Source of the DNA: an uncultured bacterium
GTDB taxonomy: Bacteria; Verrucomicrobiota; Kiritimatiellia; RFP12; UBA1067
DNA: 43,488 bases
Direction of reading: 5' to 3'
Assembly: GCA_902761275.1 (NCBI GenBank)
Contig: CACWJS010000008.1
Location: forward strand, 1-43,488
The notes below the pieces were generated by a model that worked only from the letters and a program-made list of their open reading frames with translations, was not told the origin of the DNA and ran no database searches. Both the position numbers and the translations under genes were made by a program. This document shows positions 1 to 8,596 of the stretch, one piece after another. The stretch's first letter is position 1. Each line of letters begins with the position of its first letter.

Positions 1-62
1 CTCCAACTCCAACTCTGAACTCCAACTACTGACTCCTGACTACTGACCCCTGACTCCTAACC
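1..62. repeat. Heptamer-type intergenic repeat tract
   Basis: The tract is built of degenerate 7-base units (CTCCAAC, TGACTCC, TGACCCC). It closely resembles the tract at 34487-34582 and the reverse-oriented tracts at 27296-27432 and 30706-30792. It abuts and supplies the stop codon (TAG) of the response-regulator gene. It continues past the window edge, so its full length is unknown. Confidence 0.85.
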
Positions 63-698
63 AACCCTATACCCAACGCCTCTCACGGTCTCAATGTGGT
101 CGCCCCAGCGCCCAAGCTTCTGCCTGAGCTTCGCCACCTGAACGTCAACGGTACGCTCGTCAGGCGGCCTCGCGAAGACTCGCCCCCTGTGCGCGACGAG
201 GCGGACAAGCAAATCGAATTCGCCCGGCGTCAAGTCAAGCGCCTTACCGCGAAGCGTGGCAACGCGAGAGTTCTCGTCGATCTTAAGCCCGTCGAAGTCC
301 ATCCCCTCGGTAACGGGAAGCCCCCTTCTCAAAACCGCCTTCACTCGCGCAAGCAGAACCTTCCTGTCAAACGGCTTCGTGACGTAATCGTCTGCACCAG
401 CGTCAAGACCGCGCACGATGTCCTCGCTCGCGGTGCGCGCCGTCAGCATGACGATGCGAGTCGCCGCAAGCGCCGGCGTCTCGCGGATCCTCCTCGCAAT
501 CGAAAAGCCGTCGAGCCCAGGGAGCATCACGTCGAGAAGGACGAGATCGGGCTTGTCGCGCGAAACCATCTTGAGCCCTTCGTCGCCGCGCGGAGACGAC
601 GTGACGTCACTGTATCCCGCGCCGAGAAGAGCCATTTCAAGAAGCGCGCGAATTGTCGCGTCGTCCTCTACGATTCGTATCTTTGCAATCTCTCCCAT
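57..698 (-). CDS. OmpR/PhoB-type response regulator with shortened DNA-binding domain
   Basis: Residues 1-127 form a receiver domain. The acidic pair is in VEDD, the phospho-acceptor aspartate is in LLLDVMLPGLDG, and the switch residues are in MLTA and the lysine of YVTKPF. Residues from about 135 on match a winged-helix Trans_reg_C domain (LTPGEFDLL, RTVDVQVAKLRQKLG, VRGVGYR). Compared with PhoB, about 16 residues are missing between VFAR and RTVDVQ, where the helix before the recognition helix and the transactivation loop should be, so the protein has 213 residues instead of about 225-230. The receiver looks active; DNA binding or polymerase contact may be altered. The ATG is 3 bases after the peptidase stop, so it is the last gene of the kinase/phosphatase operon. 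No partner histidine kinase is visible. Confidence 0.88.
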   Translation of the reverse strand: MGEIAKIRIVEDDATIRALLEMALLGAGYSDVTSSPRGDEGLKMVSRDKPDLVLLDVMLPGLDGFSIARRIRETPALAATRIVMLTARTASEDIVRGLDAGADDYVTKPFDRKVLLARVKAVLRRGLPVTEGMDFDGLKIDENSRVATLRGKALDLTPGEFDLLVRLVAHRGRVFARPPDERTVDVQVAKLRQKLGRWGDHIETVRGVGYRVG

Positions 699-701
699 GT
701 C

Positions 702-2057
702 CTAAAGCGCCGTGAAGATTTTCTTCGCCCACTCTCGCGCCTTGTCGAACTGCGCGAATGAATAGCTTTCGTTCGGAGAGTGAATCCTGTCTTCGGCCTG
801 CCCCCAGCCGACGATGAGGGGCGCGGCGCCAGACGCCTCGCGCAAGATCGAGAGAACGGGAATCGACGCGCCACACCACTGGAACGCGGGCCCGCGTGGA
901 TCCATCTCGGAAAGGACGTCTGCCGCGAGCCGGAAGAGCGGCGAGGATAGCGGCAGGCGAAATGCCGCAGATCCTTCGACCACATCCTCAAACGCGAGCT
1001 TCATTCCCTTCGGGCACCTGTCCTCAAGATGCGCACGCACCGCGGCAAATGCGCCGCGCGGCGACTGGCCGGGAACGAGGCGCATCGAGATCTTCGCAAA
1101 AGCGGACGAAGGTATAATCGTCTTAGACCCGGGGCCGCCATAGCCGGAATGGATGCCGTTCACCTCGATCGTCGGCTCAAAGGAGTTGCGCTGCACGAGC
1201 GTCTTGCCTGTCTGTCCGCCGCACGGGTCGCATCCGATGTCCTCGGCAAGCGACTCGTCGGAAGGCCCGAACATCTCGGCCGTCGAAAGCTCGTCGTGCG
1301 TCGGGTTTTCGATTCCGTCACGGAACCCGGCAACAGCGATCGACCCGTCGGGGAGGTGGAGACTCGCCATGAGTTCCGCGATGCCCTGGGCGGGGTTTGG
1401 CGAGATGCCGCCGTATTCGCCGGAGTGAAGGTCGCGGTTCGGGCCTGAAAGCCGCACGGTGAAATGGGATATTCCGCGAAGGCCGGCTATGATCGCGGGT
1501 CTCAAAGCGGGCGCGGCGGACGTGTCGCAGACGAGCAGCACGTCTGCGGCAATGCGGCGGCGCAGCGAGGGAACGAGATCGGAAAGCGACTTGCTGCCCG
1601 ACTCCTCCTGACCGTCGAGGACAATCTTGATGTTGATCTTTCGGCCGTCTGACGCAAGATAGTCGCGCAGACCGCATAGCAACGCGAACGTCTGGCCCTT
1701 GTCGTCGTTTGCACCGCGGCAGTAGACACGATCGTCAACGATTGTCGGCTCGAAAGGCGGCGTGCGCCACTCATGGAGCGGATCCGGCGGCTGCACGTCG
1801 TAGTGACCGTAGACAAGCACAGTCGAGGAACCCTCGTCGCCTTGTCGCTCGGCATACAGGACAGGCGGTGGAAGCGACCCTTCCGACGCAGGAGAGCCCT
1901 CGCCCGGATAGAGCATCTCCGCCGTAAAGCCAAGCTTCATCAGCCATTTGCGAAGCCACGACGCACAGGCGACGCACTCCTTAAGGCGCGACGGATCCGA
2001 GCCCACGGACTCGTATTTCAAAAGCTCTCGCCATTCACCAAGAACAGACTCTTCCAT
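702..2057 (-). CDS. M20-family metallopeptidase (dipeptidase-like)
   Basis: This 451-residue protein carries the M20 zinc-peptidase signatures in order: GHYDVQPPDP (first metal His/Asp), RGANDDKGQ (bridging Asp), DGQEESGS (catalytic and metal Glu), an Asp at VCDTS, HSGEYGG in the lid region and a late histidine in EDRIHSPNES. Length and motif order fit cytosolic dipeptidases of the carnosinase/DUG1 branch. No signal peptide is seen. The ATG at 2055-2057 follows AAAGGG and lies 23 bases after the upstream kinase stop. It sits between a Ser/Thr kinase and a response regulator, and its role in that company is unknown; peptide scavenging would be the default guess. Substrate cannot be read from the sequence. 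Confidence 0.9.
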   Translation of the reverse strand: MEESVLGEWRELLKYESVGSDPSRLKECVACASWLRKWLMKLGFTAEMLYPGEGSPASEGSLPPPVLYAERQGDEGSSTVLVYGHYDVQPPDPLHEWRTPPFEPTIVDDRVYCRGANDDKGQTFALLCGLRDYLASDGRKINIKIVLDGQEESGSKSLSDLVPSLRRRIAADVLLVCDTSAAPALRPAIIAGLRGISHFTVRLSGPNRDLHSGEYGGISPNPAQGIAELMASLHLPDGSIAVAGFRDGIENPTHDELSTAEMFGPSDESLAEDIGCDPCGGQTGKTLVQRNSFEPTIEVNGIHSGYGGPGSKTIIPSSAFAKISMRLVPGQSPRGAFAAVRAHLEDRCPKGMKLAFEDVVEGSAAFRLPLSSPLFRLAADVLSEMDPRGPAFQWCGASIPVLSILREASGAAPLIVGWGQAEDRIHSPNESYSFAQFDKAREWAKKIFTAL

Positions 2058-2080
2058 TGTTCAATTGCCCTTTCTTGAAA

Positions 2081-3217
2081 CTACATCACTCCCACAAGCC
2101 ATGCAAGGACGAGCAGCGCGAGAATCGCAGCCGCGGCGAGCGCTGCCGTAGACGCCAGCTTCCTCATGCGCTTGCGCCGCTTCAGACGGTCGACGAAATC
2201 CTGTATCTCCACGTCCTGCGTCTCGAACGCAAGCGGATCGCCGTCGGCCGTGGCGGTGTTCGCGCTCTTCTCCAGAAGCGCGCGCATACTCACTACCGTC
2301 GGCGCGGAATCCGCACGGCGGCCGAACTTGGTGCCTGGCGTCAGCGTGTCCTTGAGACGATAGCCGATCTTCTCAAACTCCTTGATAAGCGCCGCTGGCG
2401 TTGCGATGCGTCTGTCACACTCCTTCACGCACATGCGCCTGATGATGATCGCGAGCTCGGGCTTCACGTCGGGATTCATGTCTCGTATATCCGGGAACGG
2501 CTCGTTCGACAGGGTCTGGACGAGAATCTGCGGCGCGTTAGGCCCGTCGTAGGGAACGCGCCCCGCGATCATCTCGAAGAGAACGACGCCGAGCGAATAG
2601 ATGTCTGCACGAACGTCGACAGCAGACGCGTCCACCGCCTGTTCCGGCGCGACATACGCCGGCGTCCCGAAAACGCTTTCCGCCTCGGTGCACAGCGAGT
2701 CGCGAAGCCCATCGGCCTTGGCAATGCCGAGATCGACGAGCTTCACCGTCCCATCGGGCTGGATCATTATGTTTTCGGGCTTTATGTCGCGGTGGACTAC
2801 GTGATATTCCTGCGCGGCATCGAGTGCAGACGCAATCTGCAGCACGACTTCTACGGCGCGGTCTGGGGCGAAACGCCCCGCGAACGCGAGCGCCTGGCGA
2901 AGGTCCCCGCCGGAGATGTAGTCCATCACTATGTAGTAGAGTTCGCGCGACTCGTCATAGCCGCAATCGTGCACCGCAACAAGGTTGGGGTGGCGGATTC
3001 GCGTCGCAATCTTCGCCTCACGCAGAAACCGCTTTACGTAGTCGGCGTTTTCCTTCGCTACGTCGGGGAAAAGCGCCTTGAGCGCGTATACGGTGTCAAG
3101 CACCTCGTGCCGGACGAGATAGACGGCTCCGAGCGAGCCGTTGCCGAGAAGACGCTCCACCACGTAGCCGCGGAACCTGTCGCCTACGCGGAATATCTCC
3201 TTCTTGCCGAAATTCAC
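2081..3217 (-). CDS. Hanks-type Ser/Thr protein kinase, C-terminally membrane-anchored
   Basis: The catalytic domain spans about residues 10-285. It has a glycine loop GNGSLGAVY, the lysine in VYALK, the catalytic loop HRDIKPEN, and GTPAYVAPEQ. The metal-binding triad is DLG instead of the usual DFG, which is common in bacterial members. A hydrophobic segment at about 352-376 is the only membrane span and lies at the extreme C-terminus, so the kinase faces the cytosol with almost no extracellular part. The start is GTG, whose GTGA overlaps the PP2C stop by 4 bases, indicating translational coupling. The adjacent phosphatase is its likely antagonist. Substrates are unknown; T3SS regulators or effectors are possible but unproven. 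Confidence 0.92.
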   Translation of the reverse strand: MNFGKKEIFRVGDRFRGYVVERLLGNGSLGAVYLVRHEVLDTVYALKALFPDVAKENADYVKRFLREAKIATRIRHPNLVAVHDCGYDESRELYYIVMDYISGGDLRQALAFAGRFAPDRAVEVVLQIASALDAAQEYHVVHRDIKPENIMIQPDGTVKLVDLGIAKADGLRDSLCTEAESVFGTPAYVAPEQAVDASAVDVRADIYSLGVVLFEMIAGRVPYDGPNAPQILVQTLSNEPFPDIRDMNPDVKPELAIIIRRMCVKECDRRIATPAALIKEFEKIGYRLKDTLTPGTKFGRRADSAPTVVSMRALLEKSANTATADGDPLAFETQDVEIQDFVDRLKRRKRMRKLASTAALAAAAILALLVLAWLVGVM

Positions 3218-3984
3218 TTTGCGCCTCCGATCTTCACGACAATCGCGGAGTAGTTGTCGCGCGCGCCGCTTTCGACGACGAGCGCGGCTATGCGGTCGAC
3301 GATTTCCCTGGCGGAGCCGCCGACCTGCACTGCGTCCAGGAGCACTGGATGTGGAACGAAACCGTGGACACCGTCAGAGCAGAGAAGCAAAACATCGCCC
3401 TCAACCACGTCGACCTTGTGCCAGTCGACCTTGAGCGGCTCCTGGCCGACGCCAACCGCGCGCGTAAGGACATGTGAGAGCGATAGCGCGTGGACATCCG
3501 CCACCGGCCTTGCGCGCGACGAATGCTGCGCGAGCTCTTCGGCGAGCGTATGGTCCCTGGTGATCTGCTGAAGCCGACCGGCGCGCAGGCGATAGACGCG
3601 GCTGTCCCCGACGTTCCCGATGGCGGCGATGCGCCTGCCGTCGCTGACGAGCACGGCGACGGTAGACCCCATCTGCCTGTACCCTGCGGACGCGGCGACC
3701 GAACGGATGTCGCCGTCGGCGCGCCTTATCGCTTCGTCGACGAGCCGCACGCGATCGGCGAAGCCAGCGTAGTCATGCAGCACGGAATCGACGTTGCGGC
3801 AGACGATGTCGCTCGCCTCGCCGCCAGCCTCGCCGCCGCCCATGCCGTCTGCGACGCAGAACACAAGCGCCTTCTGGTCGACTATAACATGGTCCTGGTT
3901 CTCCTTGCGAACAAAACCGCGCTCGCTCGTGAACGCGACGTCGACCTTGAACCTGCGGCCTCCCCCCATAAGTCCGAACAGCAT
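3214..3984 (-). CDS. PP2C-type Ser/Thr protein phosphatase
   Basis: I chose the ATG at 3982-3984 because GGGGAGGG lies just upstream and because residues encoded before it look like out-of-family sequence; the protein is then 256 residues. PP2C metal and catalytic motifs are complete: ENQD near the N-terminus, VADGMGGGEAGG, GSTVAVLV, IGNVGDSRVY, TRDHTLAEEL, LCSDGVHG and the closing ARDNYSAIVV. It is a soluble cytosolic PP2C similar to PstP/Stp catalytic domains. It is sandwiched between two Ser/Thr kinases: the upstream kinase stop is 5 bases before this ATG, and its own stop overlaps the next kinase start. It probably reverses phosphorylation by either or both kinases. Confidence 0.93.
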   Translation of the reverse strand: MLFGLMGGGRRFKVDVAFTSERGFVRKENQDHVIVDQKALVFCVADGMGGGEAGGEASDIVCRNVDSVLHDYAGFADRVRLVDEAIRRADGDIRSVAASAGYRQMGSTVAVLVSDGRRIAAIGNVGDSRVYRLRAGRLQQITRDHTLAEELAQHSSRARPVADVHALSLSHVLTRAVGVGQEPLKVDWHKVDVVEGDVLLLCSDGVHGFVPHPVLLDAVQVGGSAREIVDRIAALVVESGARDNYSAIVVKIGGAK

Positions 3985-3989
3985 GGCGT

Positions 3990-4916
3990 CTACCCTCCCC
4001 TCACTGCCCTGAAGACCGCGAGAACAAGCGCTTCGAGCGCAAGGGCCATCGCGGTCGCCGCATACAGGACGCCACGGTCGCGATACCACGGGAGCTTTGC
4101 CTGATCCGCCGCCGCTCCTGGCGCATCATCCTCGCTGGTATCCACAAGTTGCACTATCCGCATGAGCACGAGCGCCGCGGAACGCGGCCTATCGTCGGGA
4201 TCCGGAAGCGTCATGTCGGAGACGAGTTCCGCGAGCGCGGAGGGAACGTCTGGCCGCAGCTCGCGGACATCGGCAAACGAAAACCCCTCTATCGCCTTTG
4301 CAAGCGTGTTCATCGCGTTTTCGCCTGCGTTCGGCCTGCGCCCGGCGAGAAGCTCGTAAAGCATCACGCCGAAGGAATAGATGTCGGCCCTGATGTCGAC
4401 TTCATGGGAGTCGATCATCTGCTCGGGAGCCATATAGGCGGGCGTTCCGATTACGGCGGCCGCGCGCGTCGCATGAACGTCTTCGCCCTGCTCGAAGCGC
4501 GATATGCCGAAATCGGCGAGCTTGGCGACCCCGTCGGCAGTGAAGAGGACGTTGTCGGGCTTTATGTCGCGGTGCACCATTCCGTTGCGTTCGATGTGGA
4601 CGAGCGCATGCGCGACATCGCGCGCAATCGACACCGCCCTCTCGACGGGAAGCCCGTTCTTCGAGGCGGACACGATATCCCTCAGCGAACCGCCGGGAAG
4701 ATATTCCATTACATGGTAGAAAAGCCCGGTCGCTGCGTCGCGCCCTGCATCCCAGACCTCGACTAGATTCGGATGGCGGGCCCTGGTCGCGAAATCGGCC
4801 TCGTGCAGAAACCGCTCGGCAAAGCTCTGGTCGTCGGACGGCGCGAGCAGCTTTACAATATGCAAGTTCCCGAAAAGACTTCCGGGGACAAGCATCTCTC
4901 GCCAATCGCCGTCCAT
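3990..4916 (-). CDS. Ser/Thr kinase-like protein lacking the glycine loop
   Basis: The C-lobe is intact: HRDIKPDN at about 115-122, ADFG at 134-137, GTPAYMAPEQ and DIYSFGVMLYELLAGRRP. A C-terminal hydrophobic span covers about 282-303. The N-lobe is abnormal. FGNLHIVKLLA is followed directly by PSDDQSFAERFLHEA, so about 25 residues that normally hold the glycine-rich loop and the ATP-anchoring VAxK lysine are absent; compare the neighbouring kinase at 2081-3217. It may be a pseudokinase, an atypical kinase or an assembly error. I prefer the ATG at 4914-4916 because the earlier ATG at 4923-4925 overlaps a TATAAT box. It is the first gene of the kinase-PP2C-kinase-peptidase-regulator operon. 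Confidence 0.85.
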   Translation of the reverse strand: MDGDWREMLVPGSLFGNLHIVKLLAPSDDQSFAERFLHEADFATRARHPNLVEVWDAGRDAATGLFYHVMEYLPGGSLRDIVSASKNGLPVERAVSIARDVAHALVHIERNGMVHRDIKPDNVLFTADGVAKLADFGISRFEQGEDVHATRAAAVIGTPAYMAPEQMIDSHEVDIRADIYSFGVMLYELLAGRRPNAGENAMNTLAKAIEGFSFADVRELRPDVPSALAELVSDMTLPDPDDRPRSAALVLMRIVQLVDTSEDDAPGAAADQAKLPWYRDRGVLYAATAMALALEALVLAVFRAVRGG

Positions 4917-4923
4917 TGACAGC

Positions 4924-4934
4924 ATTATACCATA
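4924..4934 (-). promoter_or_regulatory. Extended -10 promoter, probably leaderless
   Basis: The minus strand reads TATGGTATAATG. It contains a perfect TATAAT with the TGn extension, and the box ends 7 bases before the ATG at 4914-4916. Transcription would therefore start at or next to that ATG. No good -35 hexamer was found. Confidence 0.65.
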
Positions 4935-4976
4935 AAGAACGGCTTGGTGCAGTTCTGCGCTTGCGCTTTTCGGCGG

Positions 4977-7025
4977 TCACTTCACGACCGTGAGCATATT
5001 GCAGTCGTGCACGCGCTCGTAGTCCATGGAGCTGGACATCTTCTTGACCATCATTATCCCGAGGCCGCCAATCGGCCGCTTCGACGCCGGAAGAGTCGTA
5101 TCGGGATCTTCGTGTGAGAGCGGGTTGTACGCCACGCCATCGTCGATAAACTCCATCCTGACGCCCGACGGTTCCAAGATCCGCGAAAGGCCGAGTTCAA
5201 AATACGAGGCACCGGAATGCTTCACGATGTTCGAGCAGATTTCGTCAAGAATGACGTGCAGAGCCGCCGACTGCCCGTCGACTTCGGCTTTTTCAATCCA
5301 CTCGTCAAGCCATGCGGACGCCTCGGCTATGCCGGACTGCGCTACCGTGAACCTGCGCTTTTCGCCCGCACCGTTATAGCGAATGACAAGCTGCGTGCAG
5401 TCGTCGGCCTGCTCTACGTCTGCGCCATGGGTAATAACATCGTCGAAGATTGCCGCGAGAAGAGGCGACTTGGCCCCGTCAATGGCATCGACTCCTGCAG
5501 AGAGCATCGTACCAATCGCAAACAGCAGTCGATCCTCGCCAAAGAGCTCGCCCTTGCCATCTGGCTGTTCGGTTATGCCGTCGGTATAGAGGTAGAGCAT
5601 GTCTCCCGGCGAGAGGTGCAGGGTGTGCAGGCGGTACTTTAGCCCCGGCATTGCGCCGAGCATCATGCCAGACCGCTCGCGCAGGAACTTGTGCCCGCCG
5701 TTGCCAAGGCGATCGAGGAAAATAGGAGGGTTGTGGCCGGCGTTTACGAACGTCACCTCGCCAGTCTCAAGGTCGATGACGCCCATCCACGCCGTCACGA
5801 ACATGTTGGCGTCGTTGTCCCTGCTGAGCGCGTCGTTTACGCGGGCCATGACTTCGTCGAGCGGAAGACCCGACTGCGTCTCTCCCTTTATGGTGGCCTT
5901 GGCGCGCATCATGAAAAGCGCCGCCGGCACGCCCTTTCCGCTGACGTCCGCAACGAGAAACGCGACTTTTGAAGGTGCCGTGAAAAAGAAGTCGTAGAAG
6001 TCGCCGCCTACGTCGCGTGCGGTATGCATAGTAGCGAAGATGTCCATCCTTCGCTCGTTTGCAAACGGGGGAAACACCCGAGGAATCGAGTTCTCCTGGA
6101 TGTTGGTCGCCATCGCCATGTCCTTGGCAACGCGCTCGCGCATACGTTCCTTTGCGAAGCCAGCGAAGACCAACCCCGCAAGCACGGAGGCAAACACAAG
6201 GGCAATACAGTTGATAACGGCAGATGTGGCAACTAAAAGCCGACGCTCCACGACTGACGTATGACGCGGGAAGACGATATACACCGGGAAGCCCTCGATC
6301 ATTCGCTTCTCCCAGTAGAAGTCCTCCGACGGCTCGGTCCAGACGCCCCCCTCGCCTCCTTCGTTGGGATGGGAGATCACAGTACCGTTGCCGGTCGTTA
6401 TGTATATGCCGCCGTCTTCGCCGCTCACATGCCAGTCGTTCGTAATGCCAGTGACGGACGTGCGCGCGAGGTTGCGGACGCTCTTCTCGCTCGCCCCCAC
6501 CTGTATGAAGCCGCCGTCCGGCAGCCATACGCCGACGTACTTGACCATCTCGCCGCGCAGGGAATTCGGCATGAGCGGCTGGGCAAATTCCGTCTCGCTG
6601 TCGAGAAGCACGACGAATTCGTGCGCCTGGCCCTTGTCCGTGCGGAAGTTGAGAGCCCCGACCTCTTCGCGCCGTGCGCTGTGGGTGAGGTTGCCATCGG
6701 CATCGGCCACGCAGATCTCGTCAACGCCAAGATCGTTCGCCAAGACGCGCAGGCGGCGGCTCGACTCGTCGGGGTCGTTCCACCACGGCTCTTTGCGCAT
6801 CTCGTAGTACCGGTCGCGCGCGAGCATCGCCTGGCGTATCATCCGAACGTCCACGCGCCAGCGAATGTCGGAGCCGACGTCGTAGAACACTTTTTCAAAA
6901 AGCTTCCGCCGCTCGCGGTCGGCGATATGGCCGTGCAGGATCCAGTTAAGCGCCATCGACGCGACAAACGCCGTCACGACGGCCGCCAGAAGCCGGAAGA
7001 CGAGAAACTTCTGCTGCCTCGTCAT
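4977..7025 (-). CDS. Membrane sensor: SpoIIE/RsbU phosphatase fused to RsbW-like HATPase
   Basis: The protein has 682 residues. TM1 is at about 9-30 and TM2 at about 265-292. Between them lies a periplasmic sensor region of about 230 residues resembling a Cache-type ligand domain. A SpoIIE PP2C domain follows at about 315-545 with RDVGGDFYDFF, LVADVSGKGVPAALF, VNAGHNPP and LYTDGITEQ. The C-terminus, about 560-682, is a GHKL anti-sigma-type ATPase with N-box LDEICSNIVKHS, FIDDGVAYNP and GGLGIMMVKK. RsbU and RsbW functions are normally on separate proteins. Fusion suggests one polypeptide that both phosphorylates and dephosphorylates a STAS partner, and the STAS gene at 7732-8025 is two genes upstream. 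It overlaps the binding-protein stop by 4 bases, so ligand sensing may be coupled. Confidence 0.92.
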   Translation of the reverse strand: MTRQQKFLVFRLLAAVVTAFVASMALNWILHGHIADRERRKLFEKVFYDVGSDIRWRVDVRMIRQAMLARDRYYEMRKEPWWNDPDESSRRLRVLANDLGVDEICVADADGNLTHSARREEVGALNFRTDKGQAHEFVVLLDSETEFAQPLMPNSLRGEMVKYVGVWLPDGGFIQVGASEKSVRNLARTSVTGITNDWHVSGEDGGIYITTGNGTVISHPNEGGEGGVWTEPSEDFYWEKRMIEGFPVYIVFPRHTSVVERRLLVATSAVINCIALVFASVLAGLVFAGFAKERMRERVAKDMAMATNIQENSIPRVFPPFANERRMDIFATMHTARDVGGDFYDFFFTAPSKVAFLVADVSGKGVPAALFMMRAKATIKGETQSGLPLDEVMARVNDALSRDNDANMFVTAWMGVIDLETGEVTFVNAGHNPPIFLDRLGNGGHKFLRERSGMMLGAMPGLKYRLHTLHLSPGDMLYLYTDGITEQPDGKGELFGEDRLLFAIGTMLSAGVDAIDGAKSPLLAAIFDDVITHGADVEQADDCTQLVIRYNGAGEKRRFTVAQSGIAEASAWLDEWIEKAEVDGQSAALHVILDEICSNIVKHSGASYFELGLSRILEPSGVRMEFIDDGVAYNPLSHEDPDTTLPASKRPIGGLGIMMVKKMSSSMDYERVHDCNMLTVVK

Positions 7026-7759
7026 TTCGCGGGCGTCCTTTCGGCAATTGCCGTGTTTATCGCGGCCATTAGCTCGGGCATTCCCTTGCGTATCGCCAAG
7101 GCGAAATGCTCGCGCGTCTCGCGGCGCGAAGCGGCAAGCTTGCCGCCGGAAGTCTCTGCGGTATGGCGCACCACCCCGTCGTCGAAGAAGACAGTGTCCA
7201 CACGCCCTTCTTTCAACGCCGCCACCGCATCTTGGTACACCTCGAAGCGAATCGGGTCTATTCCGTGGGTCGAAAGATAGAAGTCATGCGTCATCGACTC
7301 GACCGCCGCCACGCGGAGCGTCTCGGCGCGAATCATCGTCGGCATCGGATCGCCCACGCGGTAGAGGAACGAGGCGCCTCCCGTCTCGTATGGCAAAGAA
7401 AAATCTACGTCTTCTTTCCGAGCGTCGGTAATGGTTATCACGGACACGGCGACATCGGCCTCGCCCGACTTCACCCGTCCGAGAAGTTCGTCGAACGGAC
7501 ATTGCTTCACTTCGACCTTTCGCCCGAGCTTTTTCGCCGCAGTGCGCACGAAGTCGATCTCGATGCCCTTGAACTCCTTGGCTTCCTCGTCGTAGTAGGA
7601 ATACGGCGGCATGTCGGCAGGGGTGAGCACCACTATGGTATCGTCATCCCGCCGAACCTTGTATTCGACGGAATCACCGTCGTCGCACCCGGGTGTCAGG
7701 GCGACGAACGCAGCAACCATCGCGGCTGCCGTCAGGAAATGGCGAATATCTCGGAGCAT
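7022..7759 (-). CDS. Periplasmic solute-binding lipoprotein, amino-acid type (SBP_bac_3)
   Basis: The N-terminus has basic residues, a hydrophobic stretch and a lipobox LTPGC with Cys25, so the mature protein should be a lipoprotein. The remainder matches family 3 solute-binding proteins: the ligand motif PPYSYYDEEAKEFKGIEIDFV, FDELLGRVKSGEADVAVS, FSLPYETGG and a C-terminal VDTVFFDDGVV region. No transporter permease or ATPase gene accompanies it. It lies between a STAS gene (28-base overlap) and the SpoIIE sensor kinase/phosphatase (4-base ATGA overlap). A plausible role is to present an amino-acid or related ligand to the periplasmic domain of that sensor instead of feeding an ABC transporter. 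That role is an inference from context. Confidence 0.87.
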   Translation of the reverse strand: MLRDIRHFLTAAAMVAAFVALTPGCDDGDSVEYKVRRDDDTIVVLTPADMPPYSYYDEEAKEFKGIEIDFVRTAAKKLGRKVEVKQCPFDELLGRVKSGEADVAVSVITITDARKEDVDFSLPYETGGASFLYRVGDPMPTMIRAETLRVAAVESMTHDFYLSTHGIDPIRFEVYQDAVAALKEGRVDTVFFDDGVVRHTAETSGGKLAASRRETREHFALAIRKGMPELMAAINTAIAERTPAK

Positions 7760-8025
7760 CCCGTGATCTCGAACACACTGCGAACCGCTTCGTTCGGACC
7801 GACAATCGCCATCGACCCGCCATTGGCAGACATTGCCTTTTGTGCGGCGATCAGTATGCGGAGCCCAGCCGACGAAATGTACTCAAGCCCGGAAAAATCG
7901 AATACAAGCTTACTCACGCCCTCGAGATTCATCTCGTCCTCAAGCTCGGGCGAGGTGTTGGTGTCAAGCCGTCCCTCTACCTTGATGGTGAGGTTTCCGT
8001 CATCGAGTTTCTTGTCTATCTTCAT
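7732..8025 (-). CDS. STAS-domain anti-sigma factor antagonist (RsbV-like)
   Basis: This 97-residue single-domain protein has the STAS pattern. A beta strand NLTIKVEGRLDTNTSPEL is followed by LVFDFSGLEYISSAGLRIL, where the second serine of SSAG is the expected phospho-acceptor, and then a C-terminal GCSEIF helix. The SD GGAG precedes the ATG by 6 bases. It is the natural substrate for the HATPase and SpoIIE domains of the protein at 4977-7025, completing a reduced partner-switching module. The target regulator is not identifiable here. The ECF sigma factor at 23633 is one candidate, although classical partner switching acts on SigB-type sigmas and sometimes on other proteins. Confidence 0.93.
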   Translation of the reverse strand: MKIDKKLDDGNLTIKVEGRLDTNTSPELEDEMNLEGVSKLVFDFSGLEYISSAGLRILIAAQKAMSANGGSMAIVGPNEAVRSVFEITGCSEIFAIS

Positions 8026-8054
8026 CTATCGCTCCATTTCCGTCATTCAAAAAT

Positions 8055-8537
8055 TTACGCCCTGAATATCGCGTGCCCCAGTGGCGTTTCACTGGGATCA
8101 GAGGTCTTTTCATCGCCATCCGCCGACATGTCCCCCTTTATGCGCTCGGTCCAGAGGTCGCAGAGCTGGAGGATCTTCTCGATGGTATGGATGAATTCCT
8201 CAATGTCGTTCGCCGCAGTCTCAAGGTCGAAAAAGTAACTGTATACGACTGTCTCGGTCTCGGGCTCAAGCGAAAAGTAGCCACCCGCCGTGTCCTTGCC
8301 GAAGAGTCCGCCCACGAGAAGGTCGCGGTACACCGCCTTTGACGCGTCAGGCGGCAGCTCCATCACCTCTATGAAGCACAGGACCTTGCCCGTCGCCTCG
8401 ACAAACTGGAAATTGACGTTGTATGCGTCATCGACGCGCATACTGACGAGACCATCTTCGCTCGGTTTGAAGGCCGGTATTCCCGCTTCTTCGCTGACCT
8501 TCGTCAGAAATGCCTTGTAGTCCTCTATGCTATTCAC
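8055..8537 (-). CDS. CesT-family type III secretion chaperone
   Basis: This acidic 160-residue protein has the alpha-beta-beta-beta-alpha-beta-beta-alpha layout of class I T3SS chaperones. An N-terminal helix MNSIEDYKAFLTKV leads to strands around VSMRVDDAYNVNFQFVE and KVLCFIEVMELP, a helix KAVYRDLLVGGLFG, strands GGYFSLEPETETVVYSYFFDL and a long C-terminal helix ending in LQLCDLWTERI. The start is GTG at 8535-8537, supported by AGGGGGA 7 bases upstream. It lies in the operon that begins at 9043 and precedes the STAS gene. Its partner is likely one of the two large effectors at 9136-16140. Identification rests on fold pattern and neighbourhood. Confidence 0.75.
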   Translation of the reverse strand: MNSIEDYKAFLTKVSEEAGIPAFKPSEDGLVSMRVDDAYNVNFQFVEATGKVLCFIEVMELPPDASKAVYRDLLVGGLFGKDTAGGYFSLEPETETVVYSYFFDLETAANDIEEFIHTIEKILQLCDLWTERIKGDMSADGDEKTSDPSETPLGHAIFRA

Positions 8538-8596
8538 GATTCGTCCCCCTGCGGCGTCGGTTTTATTTCCGCTCTTTCTTCAAGGAATGCAGAAGG

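Noticed and set aside
2057..3253. Plus-strand 398-codon frame opposite the Ser/Thr kinase
   Set aside because: The minus strand encodes a kinase with all motifs; this frame is Arg/His-rich shadow sequence.
4917..4925. ATG at 4923-4925 as the start of the kinase-like gene
   Set aside because: It overlaps the TATAAT box itself; the ATG at 4914-4916 lies at the expected transcription start.
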